From NCBI RefSeq assembly GCF_964030935.1, contig NZ_OZ034990.1, forward strand, positions 558,001-622,000: a stretch of 64,000 nt of DNA, in the 5' to 3' direction. Below are positions 40,507-51,559 of the stretch, one piece after another. Within the stretch, counting starts at the first letter, position 1. Each line of letters starts with the position of its first letter. The stretch comes from Rickettsiella endosymbiont of Aleochara curtula. GTDB lineage: Bacteria; Pseudomonadota; Gammaproteobacteria; Diplorickettsiales; Diplorickettsiaceae. The position numbers and the translations under genes were made by a program. Under the pieces are notes generated by a model that made no database searches, had not been told where the DNA came from, and saw only the letters and a list, made by a program, of their open reading frames with translations.

Positions 40507-41646
40507 TTAATTAAAATGATGAATTTCCTGATATAGATTTTTAATCTGTGCTACCATTTTTTGTGTAGTAAAGTTTTCTTTAGCGTAATGATAAGCCGAT
40601 CGACCTAAAGAGCGTCGTAATACAGGTTCCTGATAGAGTGTATAGATTGCATTGGCCAAGGCTCTAGGACTGCGTGGAGAGACGACAAAGCCGGTCACGG
40701 CATCTTGATTCACATTACTCGCGGCATGCGTCACATCACAACAAATAACTGGTTTTGCACAAGCCATCGCTTCCAATTGAGCGATCCCAAACGCTTCGCT
40801 TTGATCAATCGATGGCAAACAAAATAAGTCACAGGCATGATAATAAGCCGGCAAATTCTGTTTAGCTATTTCACCCAGAAAATAAACTTGATGCTCAAGT
40901 TGTAAAGTTTTGACCTGTTGCTTCAATTTTCGAGTTAATGCCCCCTCCCCTCCTAATAATAAAGTAATATTTTTAGGTAAATGTTGCATTGCTTCAATTA
41001 AATAACAGAATCCTTTGTAATAAACATGTCTGCCTAAAGCAAATACCAGAAAACGATGCGAGTATTGCTGTTTAATCTGATCCATTTTTTCCTGATATTT
41101 ATTGATCAAAAAATAATCGAAATCTACACCGTAAGGAATGGTATGAATAATCTTGCGGTCCCTGGCTATCTTAATTTGTATAGACTTTTCAGCTAAATAG
41201 GGGGTCGAAACAATTAACGCGCTGGCCTGTTTTAATAAGCGATTAACGAAAGGTTGATATATTTTTAATAAATTTTTTTGTCGTATCACATCACTATGCC
41301 AGCTAATAATTCTTTTCACCGAATCAGGTAAAGTTTCTGAAGCGAGGTGCGCCATGGGATTGGGTAAATGCAAATGCACAATAGAAAACTGATAGCGCTG
41401 ATAAAGTTTTCTTATTTGGTAAGGCATGCTAGGGCAAAAAGGAGTACGCGCAAGCATTCCTGCTAAAGCTGCGTTATATTCGATATACCCAGCTTGCTCA
41501 ACTATCTTATTTTTAAAACTGCTGCTTGCAACTAAATTGAACAATTTAAAATCTAGGCTCAATCGGGTAAGTAGCGTATCAACAACGGTTTCGATACCTC
41601 CTACCTGCTCATTAGAGAATTTTCCTAAATGTAAAATGCTTTCCAT
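40507..41646 (-). CDS. Family 4 glycosyltransferase
   Basis: A 379-residue GT-B retaining glycosyltransferase. The N-terminal half has LHLGKFSNEQVGGIETVVDTL and HLHLPNPMAHLASE. The C-terminal GT4 domain has FALGRHVYYKGFCYLIEAMQ and PSIDQSEAFGIAQLEAMACA with the EX7E acidic pair (Glu-Ala-Phe-Gly to Glu). Likely adds mannose or a related hexose from GDP- or UDP-sugar to the growing lipid-linked chain. I chose the ATG at 41646 (MESILHL). The frame to 41667 uses a TTG. The 251 bases up to manC have no gene. Confidence 0.85.
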   Translation of the reverse strand: MESILHLGKFSNEQVGGIETVVDTLLTRLSLDFKLFNLVASSSFKNKIVEQAGYIEYNAALAGMLARTPFCPSMPYQIRKLYQRYQFSIVHLHLPNPMAHLASETLPDSVKRIISWHSDVIRQKNLLKIYQPFVNRLLKQASALIVSTPYLAEKSIQIKIARDRKIIHTIPYGVDFDYFLINKYQEKMDQIKQQYSHRFLVFALGRHVYYKGFCYLIEAMQHLPKNITLLLGGEGALTRKLKQQVKTLQLEHQVYFLGEIAKQNLPAYYHACDLFCLPSIDQSEAFGIAQLEAMACAKPVICCDVTHAASNVNQDAVTGFVVSPRSPRALANAIYTLYQEPVLRRSLGRSAYHYAKENFTTQKMVAQIKNLYQEIHHFN

Positions 41647-41897
41647 AAACCCATTGCGACCCTTCAATCACTCGAATACAGTTTGATATATTGATATACT
41701 AAAAAAGCTATGTTTCAATGGTCCTTTAAATTGTTTGGCTTACTTTAATAAATACAATTCAATCTTTACCCAAGCCATACGTTAGTGTTCAATAACAATA
41801 CCTCTAATCCTAGAATCAAACAATAAGAGAGTCCTAAGGATAAAGAAAAAGCAAAAAACGCTGTTAAAAATCTACTAGATTTCAAGGATGAAATAAG

Positions 41898-43367
41898 ATG
41901 CTTGTCCCTGTTGTTTTGTCAGGAGGAAATGGATCTCGCTTATGGCCTGTTTCCCGCGAAGCATACCCTAAACCTTTTATCCGATTCAATAATGATCCCA
42001 ATTCATTAATACAAAAAACTTACCAACGTGCCGTCAACTTACTTAATGTCAAAAAAATTATTACCATAACCAATGTTGAATATTATTATCAAACCAAAAA
42101 AGAGCTTAAAGAATTAGGTTATCCTAATACTTCAAAAGAATTTAGCTTTATATTAGAACCAGTATCACGCAATACCGCAGCAGCTATCATTTTCAGTGCA
42201 TTATTTGTTAAAGAAATGATCAATCCAGACGCGGTATTATTAGTATTACCCGCTGACCATATCATTTTGAATCAAGATAAATTTAATTTAAGCATAGAAA
42301 AAGCCTATCAACTAGCCAAAAAAAAATTATTAACTATGTTTGGAATTATTCCTCACAAAGCAGAAACTGCGTATGGTTATATTCAATATGGTGAATCATA
42401 TGAGATAACCTCCTCAGCTTATAAAGTAGTGAAGTTTCATGAAAAACCTACACATGAAGCGGCTCAATCTTATATCGAAGAAGGTAATTACCTTTGGAAC
42501 TCAGGAATTTTTTGTTTTGAAGTTAAAACTTTTTTGGATTCAGTGAAAGCCTATATTCCAGAACTTTATATTAAAGCCTTAGATTGTTGGAAATTGAGTA
42601 CTAAAAAAAATAGTATACTTCAGGATAGAATTAAATTGGATGAACAAAGCTTTGCTAAGCTGGAAAATATTTCTATTGATTATGCATTAATGGAAAAAGC
42701 ACAAAATATTGCTGTCTTATCTGCAAATTTTGGTTGGTCCGATATCGGTTCTTGGAGTGCATTAAACACATTATTAGAACCCCAAGAAAACGGGAATCGC
42801 ATTGTAGGAAATGCTGTTTTACAAGAAACTTACCATACAACCATCTATAGCCAAAATTATCCTGGACGAGTAATTGCCACATTAGGCATTAAAAATTTAA
42901 CCATTGTTGACACCCATGATGCATTATTGATTTGCGCAAATTCTCATATTCAAAAAATAAAGCAATTAGTTAAAGAGTTAAAGACAAAGGGTCACGAGTC
43001 TTATCGTTATCATCAAACTATTTATCGTCCTTGGGGACATTATACTATTTTAGATCAAGGTCCAAATTATAAACTAAAAAGATTGGTAGTACATTCCGGT
43101 GCTAGCTTATCCTTGCAAATGCACCAATATCGTAGCGAATATTGGGTCGTTGTTGCAGGCACCGCCAGTATAGAAAATGATCACAAAAAATTTACGCTAA
43201 AAGAGCAACAATCTACTTTTATACCTCTCGGAAGTAAGCATTGCTTAAGTAATTTCGATGATCAAGACTTAGTTTTGATTGAGCTGCAAATAGGTAGTTA
43301 TTTAGGTGAAGATGACATTATACGATTTAAAGATAATTATGATCGAGAGCATCACACAACTGTCTAA
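41898..43367 (+). CDS. manC: Mannose-1-phosphate guanylyltransferase / mannose-6-phosphate isomerase
   Basis: Bifunctional enzyme of GDP-mannose synthesis. Residues 1 to about 350 are the nucleotidyltransferase (VVLSGGNGSRLWPVSREAYP with KPF, EPVSRNTAAAI, LVLPADHII, FHEKPTHEAA, YLWNSGIFCFE). From about 375 the cupin isomerase domain follows (RPWGHYTILDQGPNYKLKRL, LSLQMHQYRSEYWVVVAGTA). At 489 residues it is slightly longer than E. coli ManC (478). It stands as the first gene of a short plus-strand pair with a methyltransferase. GDP-mannose would feed gmd and the GT4 enzymes. Confidence 0.96.
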   Translation: MLVPVVLSGGNGSRLWPVSREAYPKPFIRFNNDPNSLIQKTYQRAVNLLNVKKIITITNVEYYYQTKKELKELGYPNTSKEFSFILEPVSRNTAAAIIFSALFVKEMINPDAVLLVLPADHIILNQDKFNLSIEKAYQLAKKKLLTMFGIIPHKAETAYGYIQYGESYEITSSAYKVVKFHEKPTHEAAQSYIEEGNYLWNSGIFCFEVKTFLDSVKAYIPELYIKALDCWKLSTKKNSILQDRIKLDEQSFAKLENISIDYALMEKAQNIAVLSANFGWSDIGSWSALNTLLEPQENGNRIVGNAVLQETYHTTIYSQNYPGRVIATLGIKNLTIVDTHDALLICANSHIQKIKQLVKELKTKGHESYRYHQTIYRPWGHYTILDQGPNYKLKRLVVHSGASLSLQMHQYRSEYWVVVAGTASIENDHKKFTLKEQQSTFIPLGSKHCLSNFDDQDLVLIELQIGSYLGEDDIIRFKDNYDREHHTTV

Positions 43368-43431
43368 TAAAAAAATATTAGCCACTAATTTTTAATAGAT
43401 TTCTTGAAACAAATTAACAGGAAAATTAATT

Positions 43432-44145
43432 ATGCAAGAAAAAAACATAGATACATTTAAGTCAGACGTTCTTACAAATGGCGGATATCAATATTCAATT
43501 ACTAAAAAATTATCTAGTACATTGTCTAGCAAGAGAACAAGCAAAATTATTCATCAAACCTTAGGCGATGTAAAAGGAAAGCGAATTATAGATATTGGTT
43601 GTGGAGATGGCGTATTTACTGAAGAACTACTTGTATTACGGCCTGAATTTGTAACTGGAGTTGATCCTAATGATGCCGCCATTGCAGTTGCAAAAAAAAA
43701 TATGGCGCATATTAAAAATATTGAATTTCAAGTAATGGATGTCTATCAGATTCCTCTTATTAAAAAATATGATATAGCCATTGTAAGAGGAGTTTTACAC
43801 CATCTATATCAAGTAGAAAAAGCTATCGAAATAATATGTAATATCGCAAATGAAATTATTGTTGCTGAACCAAATGGATATAATCCTGTGCTGAAAATCT
43901 TAGAAAAAGTTTCTCCGTACCACATCGCTCATGAAGAAAGATCTTATTCTCCAAGAAAATTGGATAAATGGTTTAAAATTAATGGCGGAATTATTACTGA
44001 ATCTACGTTTGTTGGGTTTGTACCTTTGTTTTGCCCAGATTTTCTGGCCAAAATATTGAATTTTTTTGAACCCTATTTTGAAAAAACTCCCCTTATACGA
44101 GTATTTTCCTGTGGTTCATATATACAAAAAATTTACATAAAATAA
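43432..44145 (+). CDS. SAM-dependent methyltransferase
   Basis: A 237-residue class I methyltransferase with GKRIIDIGCGDGVFTEELLV (motif I), TGVDPNDAAIAVAKKN, MDVYQIPLIKKYDIAIVRGV and HHLYQVEKAIEIIC, a Methyltransf_11-type layout. C-terminal residues (about 160-237) are basic and hydrophobic. It lies 64 bases after manC on the same strand and converges on a GT4 gene with one base between the stops. Target probably a sugar of the polysaccharide. Not assignable from sequence. Confidence 0.75.
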   Translation: MQEKNIDTFKSDVLTNGGYQYSITKKLSSTLSSKRTSKIIHQTLGDVKGKRIIDIGCGDGVFTEELLVLRPEFVTGVDPNDAAIAVAKKNMAHIKNIEFQVMDVYQIPLIKKYDIAIVRGVLHHLYQVEKAIEIICNIANEIIVAEPNGYNPVLKILEKVSPYHIAHEERSYSPRKLDKWFKINGGIITESTFVGFVPLFCPDFLAKILNFFEPYFEKTPLIRVFSCGSYIQKIYIK

Positions 44146-44146
44146 T

Positions 44147-45301
44147 TTAATTATTAAGTGTTTTTTTATAAACTTCTATAGTACTTTCTATGCAAGATTC
44201 CCAAGAAAATTTTGCTGCTTGAATAGGACCTAGCTTTTTCAGCCTATCCCGTAAAGTTAAATTATTTATTAATTGATTTAATTGTTCGGTTATCCGATCG
44301 ATATCGAATGGATTAACTAGCATGGCTGCTTCACCTACTACCTCCGGCATAGCAGATTCACTACTAGCCAGTGTAGGTATGCCGCTGGCCATAGCTTCCA
44401 ATAAAGGTAAACCAAAACCTTCGTATATGGATATATAGACAAATGCATATGCACCTGAATATAAATACGGCAAATCAGTTTCCGGAATATAACCTAAACA
44501 ATATAGTTGTCCTTTTTTAATAAGTGATTGAATCATTTTTTCTAAACGATGCGACTGCCAACCCTTCATTCCTATTAAAACTAAAGGATATTCTTTTCGT
44601 TGTTTTTCGGATAGGCTACTGAAAGCTTGAATTAAACGTTCTAAATTTTTCCTAGGCTCTAAGGTTCCGACACTAAGTAAATATGATTTATAATGTAAAT
44701 TATAATGTAGCAAAACATTTCTTACATCATTAAATGATCGCGGCCTAAATAACTTAGATACCCCATGATAAATACTTGTAATTTTATATGGCGGAATTTT
44801 AAAATAATTAATGAGCTCATTCCTAATAAAGCTAGAGCCTGTAATAATATGATCCGCATTATTTATAGTGATAGGTAAATTACGCATTAAATATCTAACC
44901 CTTTCCTTAGGGTGATACTTTGAGTAATGAATATGCGATAAATCATGTATTGTACAAATTTTAGGACCTGAGTAAGGTTTTAATACATAACAAGGTTCAT
45001 GATAAATAAATTTATCCTCTACTAAAAAACGAGTTTGTTTTATAAATCTAGCATTCCGATAATTGTTTAATACAGAATAAGTACCCGGAAAATATTTTAT
45101 AATTTTCTTTATATTCGATTCAGAAATAATATTTTTCTTTATTATAAGATTATTTTTTTTAAAATCAGGAATACAAATAAGTTGATTAATGCATTCATGC
45201 TCTTGTAAACCTTTCAACAGATATCGAGTATACCAACCAATTCCAGTCAAAGGATACTGTAAACTTTGTATGTTAAAAATAATATTCATATCGTCTAGCA
45301 T
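44147..45301 (-). CDS. Family 4 glycosyltransferase, mannosyltransferase-like
   Basis: A 384-residue GT-B protein with INNADHIITGSSFIRNELI, SVGTLEPRKNLERLIQAF and SIYEGFGLPLLEAMASGIPT carrying the EX7E catalytic pair. The TLEPRKN/EGFGLPLLEA combination is typical of O-antigen mannosyltransferases such as the WbdA/WbdB-like family. Start either at 45301 or at 45289 (MNIIFN). It is divergent from gmd over about 105 bases. Confidence 0.85.
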   Translation of the reverse strand: MLDDMNIIFNIQSLQYPLTGIGWYTRYLLKGLQEHECINQLICIPDFKKNNLIIKKNIISESNIKKIIKYFPGTYSVLNNYRNARFIKQTRFLVEDKFIYHEPCYVLKPYSGPKICTIHDLSHIHYSKYHPKERVRYLMRNLPITINNADHIITGSSFIRNELINYFKIPPYKITSIYHGVSKLFRPRSFNDVRNVLLHYNLHYKSYLLSVGTLEPRKNLERLIQAFSSLSEKQRKEYPLVLIGMKGWQSHRLEKMIQSLIKKGQLYCLGYIPETDLPYLYSGAYAFVYISIYEGFGLPLLEAMASGIPTLASSESAMPEVVGEAAMLVNPFDIDRITEQLNQLINNLTLRDRLKKLGPIQAAKFSWESCIESTIEVYKKTLNN

Positions 45302-45379
45302 ATTCTATTAAACAATAAATATAAGTATAGTTAGATAGAATATTTAGCAACAGTAGAATTTTTGATAAGAGTTTGCTAA

Positions 45380-46372
<993 letters not shown>

Positions 46373-46421
46373 AATAACGGCTAATATTCTGACTTGTAAA
46401 AATAATAGGAAACATTTTTAA

Positions 46422-46994
46422 ATGGAATTATTCTTACAAAATTTTTGTTATATTTATAATAAAAAAAACTTAATAATGAATAGTCTATTGGAACTTAAAG
46501 ACTTAATGTTAAATTATATAAGCTTAACATACGCATTGCTTCTCTATCTATTAAAATTAATGCTGATTCGTATATTTATTTTTTCAAATAAAATAATTCC
46601 AATAAAAATTAAATTTAAACTTAAAAAAATAATTTTTAATAACGCCAACTTTTGGATGTTATTGGTTTATATTAAAAAATGGATTATAACACCTCCATCA
46701 GCAAATAAAATACGGCGAATTAATAATATTGTTTTTCATTTTATTTCTTTATTTTTTATTCCTTTGTTTTTTATTATTTTAAAAAAAGAAAACTGGGAGA
46801 TTCTAATGATTGAAAAATTAAAAAAAAATTTTAGAATGAAAGAGAAGTTTAATAAATTTACTACTAAAACTGAAATATCTGAAAAAGAAAATATATGTAT
46901 TAAAATAAATATAGACAATTTAACTAAAAATGAAATTGATATTTTTAAAAAATTTAATAACGCATTTTTTTTAAAAAAAAATAATCGGCTATGA
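46422..46994 (+). CDS. Small Lys/Ile-rich membrane-associated protein of unknown function
   Basis: I do not recognise this 190-residue protein. It is extremely AT-rich and Lys/Ile/Asn/Phe-rich, with two hydrophobic stretches (about 34-55 and 105-121) and a basic amphipathic region between (KIIPIKIKFKLKKIIF). Reasons to think it real: GGAAAC upstream of its ATG, and an ATGA overlap of its stop with the start of the large GT4 gene, which implies translational coupling. The basic segment resembles the linker seen before glycosyltransferase domains in long O-antigen enzymes, so it may be a detached or decaying N-terminal piece. It could also be a chance frame in AT-rich DNA. Confidence 0.45.
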   Translation: MELFLQNFCYIYNKKNLIMNSLLELKDLMLNYISLTYALLLYLLKLMLIRIFIFSNKIIPIKIKFKLKKIIFNNANFWMLLVYIKKWIITPPSANKIRRINNIVFHFISLFFIPLFFIILKKENWEILMIEKLKKNFRMKEKFNKFTTKTEISEKENICIKINIDNLTKNEIDIFKKFNNAFFLKKNNRL

Positions 46995-49900
46995 AAATAG
47001 TTATAGATTTACAGGCAGCACAAAGCGTCAGTCGTCTACATGGAATTGGTCGCTATAGTTTGTCATTTACAAAAGCTCTAGCAAAGAATGCCGGCCGACA
47101 TGAAATTTGGCTTGCTTTAAATAGTTGCTTTCCTGATTCTATACAAGAATTGCGAAATAATTTTAAAGATTTAATCGATCACGAACATATAAAAATATTT
47201 TACACTAACCAACCTACAGCAGAGTATTTAAATAATTCTTCTAACATAAAGATTTCAAAAAAGTTGCGTGAACATTTTTTAAATACTTTATCACCTGATA
47301 TTATTCACATATCGAGTTTATTTGAAGGCTGGGTAGATGGGGCCGTTACTTCTATAGGTGAATTAGGCAACCGATCATTAACTACTGTCACGCTATATGA
47401 TCTAATTCCTCTTATACGGGAAAAAGAGTATTTAAAAGATATTAATATTTCAAAATTTTATTATAAAAAACTACAAAACTTAAAACGCGCTGATCTTTTA
47501 TTTTCCATTTCACCATCAGCACGACAAGACGCTATTGATATGTTATCAATTTCTTCTGATAAAATTATCAATTGTTCTGCGGGTATTAGTAATGAATTTT
47601 GTCAGTATAAAGTTAGTGATAAAGATCGATTCGAATTAATGAAACTGTATCCTATTAATCGCCAGTTTATACTTTATGTTGGAGGATTCGATCACCGTAA
47701 AAATATTGAAAAACTTATTGAAGCTTTTTCTATATTACCTCATAAATTGAGAAAGTTACACCAATTAGTCATAGTCGGTAGAGTAATAGAATCTACAAAA
47801 CAGTATGTTGAATTATTAAAAAATAGATACAACCTTACAGATGATGAGCTTATCATAACCGATTATATATCTGATAATCTTTTAATTAATTTATATAACT
47901 TATGTAAATTATTTATACTGCCTTCATTACATGAAGGTTTTGGCTTGCCTTTATTAGAAGCTCTAGCTTGTGGAGCCGCTGCAATTGCTTCGAATGTGCC
48001 AAGTCTATCTGAACTTATTAATTGCAAGGATGCATTATTCGATCCAACGCAAACGAATAGTATTAAAGAAAAAATGATTATTGCTTTAACTAATGAACCA
48101 TTTAGACAATTTTTAAAAGTAAATGGCAAAGAACAAGCCCAAAAATTTACCTGGGATGCTTGCGCTAAAAAAGCATTAATTGCTTTTGAGGAATTAAAAA
48201 AAGGAAAACAAACAAAGTTTTATGGGAGATGTTATACCAAAAATAAAATGGCTTTTATTTCACCCATTCCGCCTGAAAAAACTGGTGTGGCAAATTATAG
48301 CCTGCAGTTATTACCTGAATTAGCGCGATGTTTCGATATAGTAATCATAGTTGACAAAGTTTTAACTGAAAATATGTGGTTAATAGCCAATTTTCCTATG
48401 CATGATGCTCAATGGTTTACAGAAAATTCTGATAAATTCGATATTATTTTATATCAGTTTGGTAATTCTCCTTTTCATTATTACATGTTTAAACTATTCG
48501 AATCTAATCCGGGAATAGTTGTATTACATGACTTTTTTTTAAGTGGTGTGCTACATTGGGCAGATGCTATGCTGTCTCATGAAAGAAATACTTTCTACAA
48601 AATACTCTATGAGTCTCATGGTTATTCATCATTACTATACCATAAAGAAAAAGGCAGAGAAGCAGCTTTAGAGACTTATCCCTGTAATATCCATATTATA
48701 AAAAATGCCTATGGAATAATTGTTCACTCTCAACATGCTATTGATCTAGCAAATAAGTGGTATAACCTCAATAATCCATGTTACACACAAAAAATTTCTC
48801 AACTCGCACTTAAAACACATTCAATTCAAAGAACTCATGCCAGGAAAAACTTACAATTAACCGATAATGATTTTTTAATTTGCTCATTTGGCTTTGTTAC
48901 GCCTAATAAACTTAGCCATCGTATATGTCTAAGTTTGATAAATTCGAATTTTTTCAAAAATTTAAATGTGTATTTAGCTTTTGTGGGTGAAAATCATCTT
49001 GGAGATTATGGTACTGAAATGAATGAAATAATAGAAAAAAATAATCCTAAGAAAATTAATATTACTAATTTTATATCAACGGAACTTTTTGGAACTTACT
49101 TAAGCGCAGCAGACATAGCTATTCAGCTAAGGGCGCAGTCGCGAGGAGAAACATCTGCTTGTATTTTTAGTTGTTTATATTTCGGTATTCCTACTATTGT
49201 AAATACGCACGGTAGCTTGAGTGAATTACCGGAAGATATCGTTTATAAACTAAATGAAAATTTTACTGATGCTGAACTAGTAACGGCTGTAAAAACTTTA
49301 TACGAAAATCAATCTCTACGCTATCAATTATCACAAAATGCGCTTGAATATTTAAAAAAACATCATCCTAGTTCTGTAGCCAATGAATATAAAAAAGTAA
49401 TTAATCACTTTATAAATCATAATCCTAATTATATGGAAAAACATTTAATAAATGACTTGGCTGAAAATAACCACTTCGAACTTGAAGCTACAAATTTACT
49501 TTCTACCGTAACAACTATAGCCTCTAATCGTCTTCCCTTAGGATTAAATCAAATCCTAGTAGATATTTCAATACTGATTAATTCAGATGAAAAAACCGGT
49601 ATCCAAAGAGTTGTTCGGGCAATTTTAGTTTCACTATTACATAATCCACCTCGTAGTTTTCGTATAGAACCTGTTTATTTTAAAAATACTGGCCAATATT
49701 TTTATGCACGTCGTTATATTACTGATATTTTAGGCCTAGAGAAAAATATATTGGAAGATAGTATTCTAGAAATAAACTCCGGCGATATATTTTTAGGTTT
49801 AGATTTTTGTCCGACTACCATTCCACAATCAAAGGCTATTTTGCAGGATTGGCGCATTAAAGGAGTAAAACTTTATTTTATTCTTTATGATCTCTTACCT

Positions 49901-50734
49901 ATTCTACGATCTGAATTTTTTCCCAATCAAACAAAACCTACATTTCTTTTATGGTTAGAAGCAATCACAGCACTTTCAGATAATGTCATTTGTATTTCTA
50001 AGCATGTCGCTATCGAATATACAGCTTGGATTCAAAGTACTAATTCTTTCAAGAAACCGAAAGTAGATTTTTTTCACCTCGGCTCCAATGTTGAAGCAAG
50101 CTTACCCTCTTTAGGTCATTTTGAAGATAATCTGCTTTTACAAACTATTTTTTCGAAACTGAGTTTTTTAACGGTCGGTCGAATTGAACCTAGAAAAGGC
50201 CATACACAAATATTAAATGCCTTTAATAAACTATGGCTAAATGGACTTGATCTGTATCTAGTCATTGTTGGTCAGCAAGGATGGATGGTAGAACAATTAA
50301 TCAATGGCATTCTTAATCACCCAGAATATGGCAAGCGCCTTATATGGTTAAACAATGTTTCTGATGAAATATTGAAAGACCTGTATCTAGCGTCAACAGC
50401 TTTAATTTTAGCATCTGAGGACGAAGGTTTCGGCCTACCCCTTATAGAAGCAGCTCAACACGGTTTAAACATCATTGCCAGAGACATCCCAATTTTCAGA
50501 GAAATCGCAGGAAATCACGTATTTTATTTTAAAGGATCAGACCCTTTAAAATTAGCACACTCAATCGAAAAATGGCTGACATTACGGTCACAGAACATGG
50601 AGCCAAAAATAAAAGATATGAAATATTTAAGTTGGAAAGAAAGTACACAGCAGCTGCTAGAGATAATAATAACTAATAAAAAGACATATAATCAACAGAA
50701 TGAATTTTCGATATTGTTATCTCAGGAAGTCTAA
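46991..50734 (+). CDS. Three-domain family 4 glycosyltransferase (1247 residues)
   Basis: Three GT-B/GT4 units in one chain. Unit 1 (about 1-400) has HGIGRYSLSFTKAL, YVGGFDHRKNIEKLIEAF and LHEGFGLPLLEALACGAAA. Unit 2 (about 415-800) starts FISPIPPEKTGVANYSLQLL and has AQSRGETSACIFSCLYFGIP, where the usual EGFGLPxxE acidic motif is degraded to RGETSACIFSC, so its activity is doubtful or altered. Unit 3 (about 850-1235) has NSDEKTGIQRVVRAIL, TVGRIEPRKGHTQILNAF and SEDEGFGLPLIEAAQHG. This resembles multi-domain mannosyltransferases (WbdA-like) that build a polymannose-type repeat in one enzyme. The sugar specificity is inferred from manC/gmd nearby. One-base overlap with the FkbM gene. Confidence 0.88.
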   Translation: MKIVIDLQAAQSVSRLHGIGRYSLSFTKALAKNAGRHEIWLALNSCFPDSIQELRNNFKDLIDHEHIKIFYTNQPTAEYLNNSSNIKISKKLREHFLNTLSPDIIHISSLFEGWVDGAVTSIGELGNRSLTTVTLYDLIPLIREKEYLKDINISKFYYKKLQNLKRADLLFSISPSARQDAIDMLSISSDKIINCSAGISNEFCQYKVSDKDRFELMKLYPINRQFILYVGGFDHRKNIEKLIEAFSILPHKLRKLHQLVIVGRVIESTKQYVELLKNRYNLTDDELIITDYISDNLLINLYNLCKLFILPSLHEGFGLPLLEALACGAAAIASNVPSLSELINCKDALFDPTQTNSIKEKMIIALTNEPFRQFLKVNGKEQAQKFTWDACAKKALIAFEELKKGKQTKFYGRCYTKNKMAFISPIPPEKTGVANYSLQLLPELARCFDIVIIVDKVLTENMWLIANFPMHDAQWFTENSDKFDIILYQFGNSPFHYYMFKLFESNPGIVVLHDFFLSGVLHWADAMLSHERNTFYKILYESHGYSSLLYHKEKGREAALETYPCNIHIIKNAYGIIVHSQHAIDLANKWYNLNNPCYTQKISQLALKTHSIQRTHARKNLQLTDNDFLICSFGFVTPNKLSHRICLSLINSNFFKNLNVYLAFVGENHLGDYGTEMNEIIEKNNPKKINITNFISTELFGTYLSAADIAIQLRAQSRGETSACIFSCLYFGIPTIVNTHGSLSELPEDIVYKLNENFTDAELVTAVKTLYENQSLRYQLSQNALEYLKKHHPSSVANEYKKVINHFINHNPNYMEKHLINDLAENNHFELEATNLLSTVTTIASNRLPLGLNQILVDISILINSDEKTGIQRVVRAILVSLLHNPPRSFRIEPVYFKNTGQYFYARRYITDILGLEKNILEDSILEINSGDIFLGLDFCPTTIPQSKAILQDWRIKGVKLYFILYDLLPILRSEFFPNQTKPTFLLWLEAITALSDNVICISKHVAIEYTAWIQSTNSFKKPKVDFFHLGSNVEASLPSLGHFEDNLLLQTIFSKLSFLTVGRIEPRKGHTQILNAFNKLWLNGLDLYLVIVGQQGWMVEQLINGILNHPEYGKRLIWLNNVSDEILKDLYLASTALILASEDEGFGLPLIEAAQHGLNIIARDIPIFREIAGNHVFYFKGSDPLKLAHSIEKWLTLRSQNMEPKIKDMKYLSWKESTQQLLEIIITNKKTYNQQNEFSILLSQEV

Positions 50735-51531
50735 TGCAGAAAGAAATTTATATTAATGATAACAGTTATTTAATTACTGGTGATGCAAAATACTTAGAAA
50801 GTCGCGGGGAACATTTTGAACCCAATACTGTAAATATCTTTAAGCATTTTTGTTGTGAAAATTCATATGCATTAGATATTGGTGCCAATATAGGTTTAAC
50901 CTCCATTGCTTTAGCAAATATATGTCAGCAAGGAAAAGTAGTAGCTATTGAACCTATCATAGCTTCTTATAAATATTTAACTGAGAATATAAAAAAATCT
51001 GGATTAAATAATATTAGCTTACACAACTTTGGAGTAGGTAATAAAGAAGATAATGTAGTAATGCAAGGTTGCAATGATTTTTTAGCTGGTTCGTTCGTAG
51101 CAGAACGTTATAAGATCCATGAAAATCATTTCTCTATAATCATTCCAATGAAAACTCTTGATCGGGCCTTTCCAGAATTTTTAATTGATTCAATCGATTT
51201 TATCAAACTTGATTTAGAAGGTTATGAGCTGTTTGCCTTAGAAGGTGCCCAGAAAATTCTTAAAGAGTTTAAACCCATTGTTTATCTAGAGATGAACCAT
51301 TGGTGTCTTAATGTTTTTCATAGAATTACTTTGCCAGAATTTCATGAAAAACTTATGCAAATTTTCCCTTATATTTTTGCAATTGATGAAACATCCTATT
51401 TAGATTTTTCAGATTATAAAAACTTCCATTATATAGCTCATGAGCACATAACAAAATTTAAGTTTTCTAATATTGTCGCTGGATTTAATAAAAGTTATAT
51501 TTTAGATATTCTTAATTTATTTTCAAAATAA
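50734..51531 (+). CDS. FkbM-family SAM-dependent methyltransferase
   Basis: The 265-residue protein has YALDIGANIGLTSIALANI, GKVVAIEPIIASYKYLTENI and DSIDFIKLDLEGYELFALEG, the FkbM signature of sugar or polyketide O-methyltransferases. Its ATG shares one base with the stop of the three-domain glycosyltransferase (TAATG), so the two are made together. In ABC-transporter O-antigens a methyltransferase often caps the chain end, and this one is placed for such a role or for modifying each repeat. Confidence 0.82.
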   Translation: MQKEIYINDNSYLITGDAKYLESRGEHFEPNTVNIFKHFCCENSYALDIGANIGLTSIALANICQQGKVVAIEPIIASYKYLTENIKKSGLNNISLHNFGVGNKEDNVVMQGCNDFLAGSFVAERYKIHENHFSIIIPMKTLDRAFPEFLIDSIDFIKLDLEGYELFALEGAQKILKEFKPIVYLEMNHWCLNVFHRITLPEFHEKLMQIFPYIFAIDETSYLDFSDYKNFHYIAHEHITKFKFSNIVAGFNKSYILDILNLFSK

Positions 51532-51559
51532 ATAAATAGTGTTAAAACATTTATTTTAA

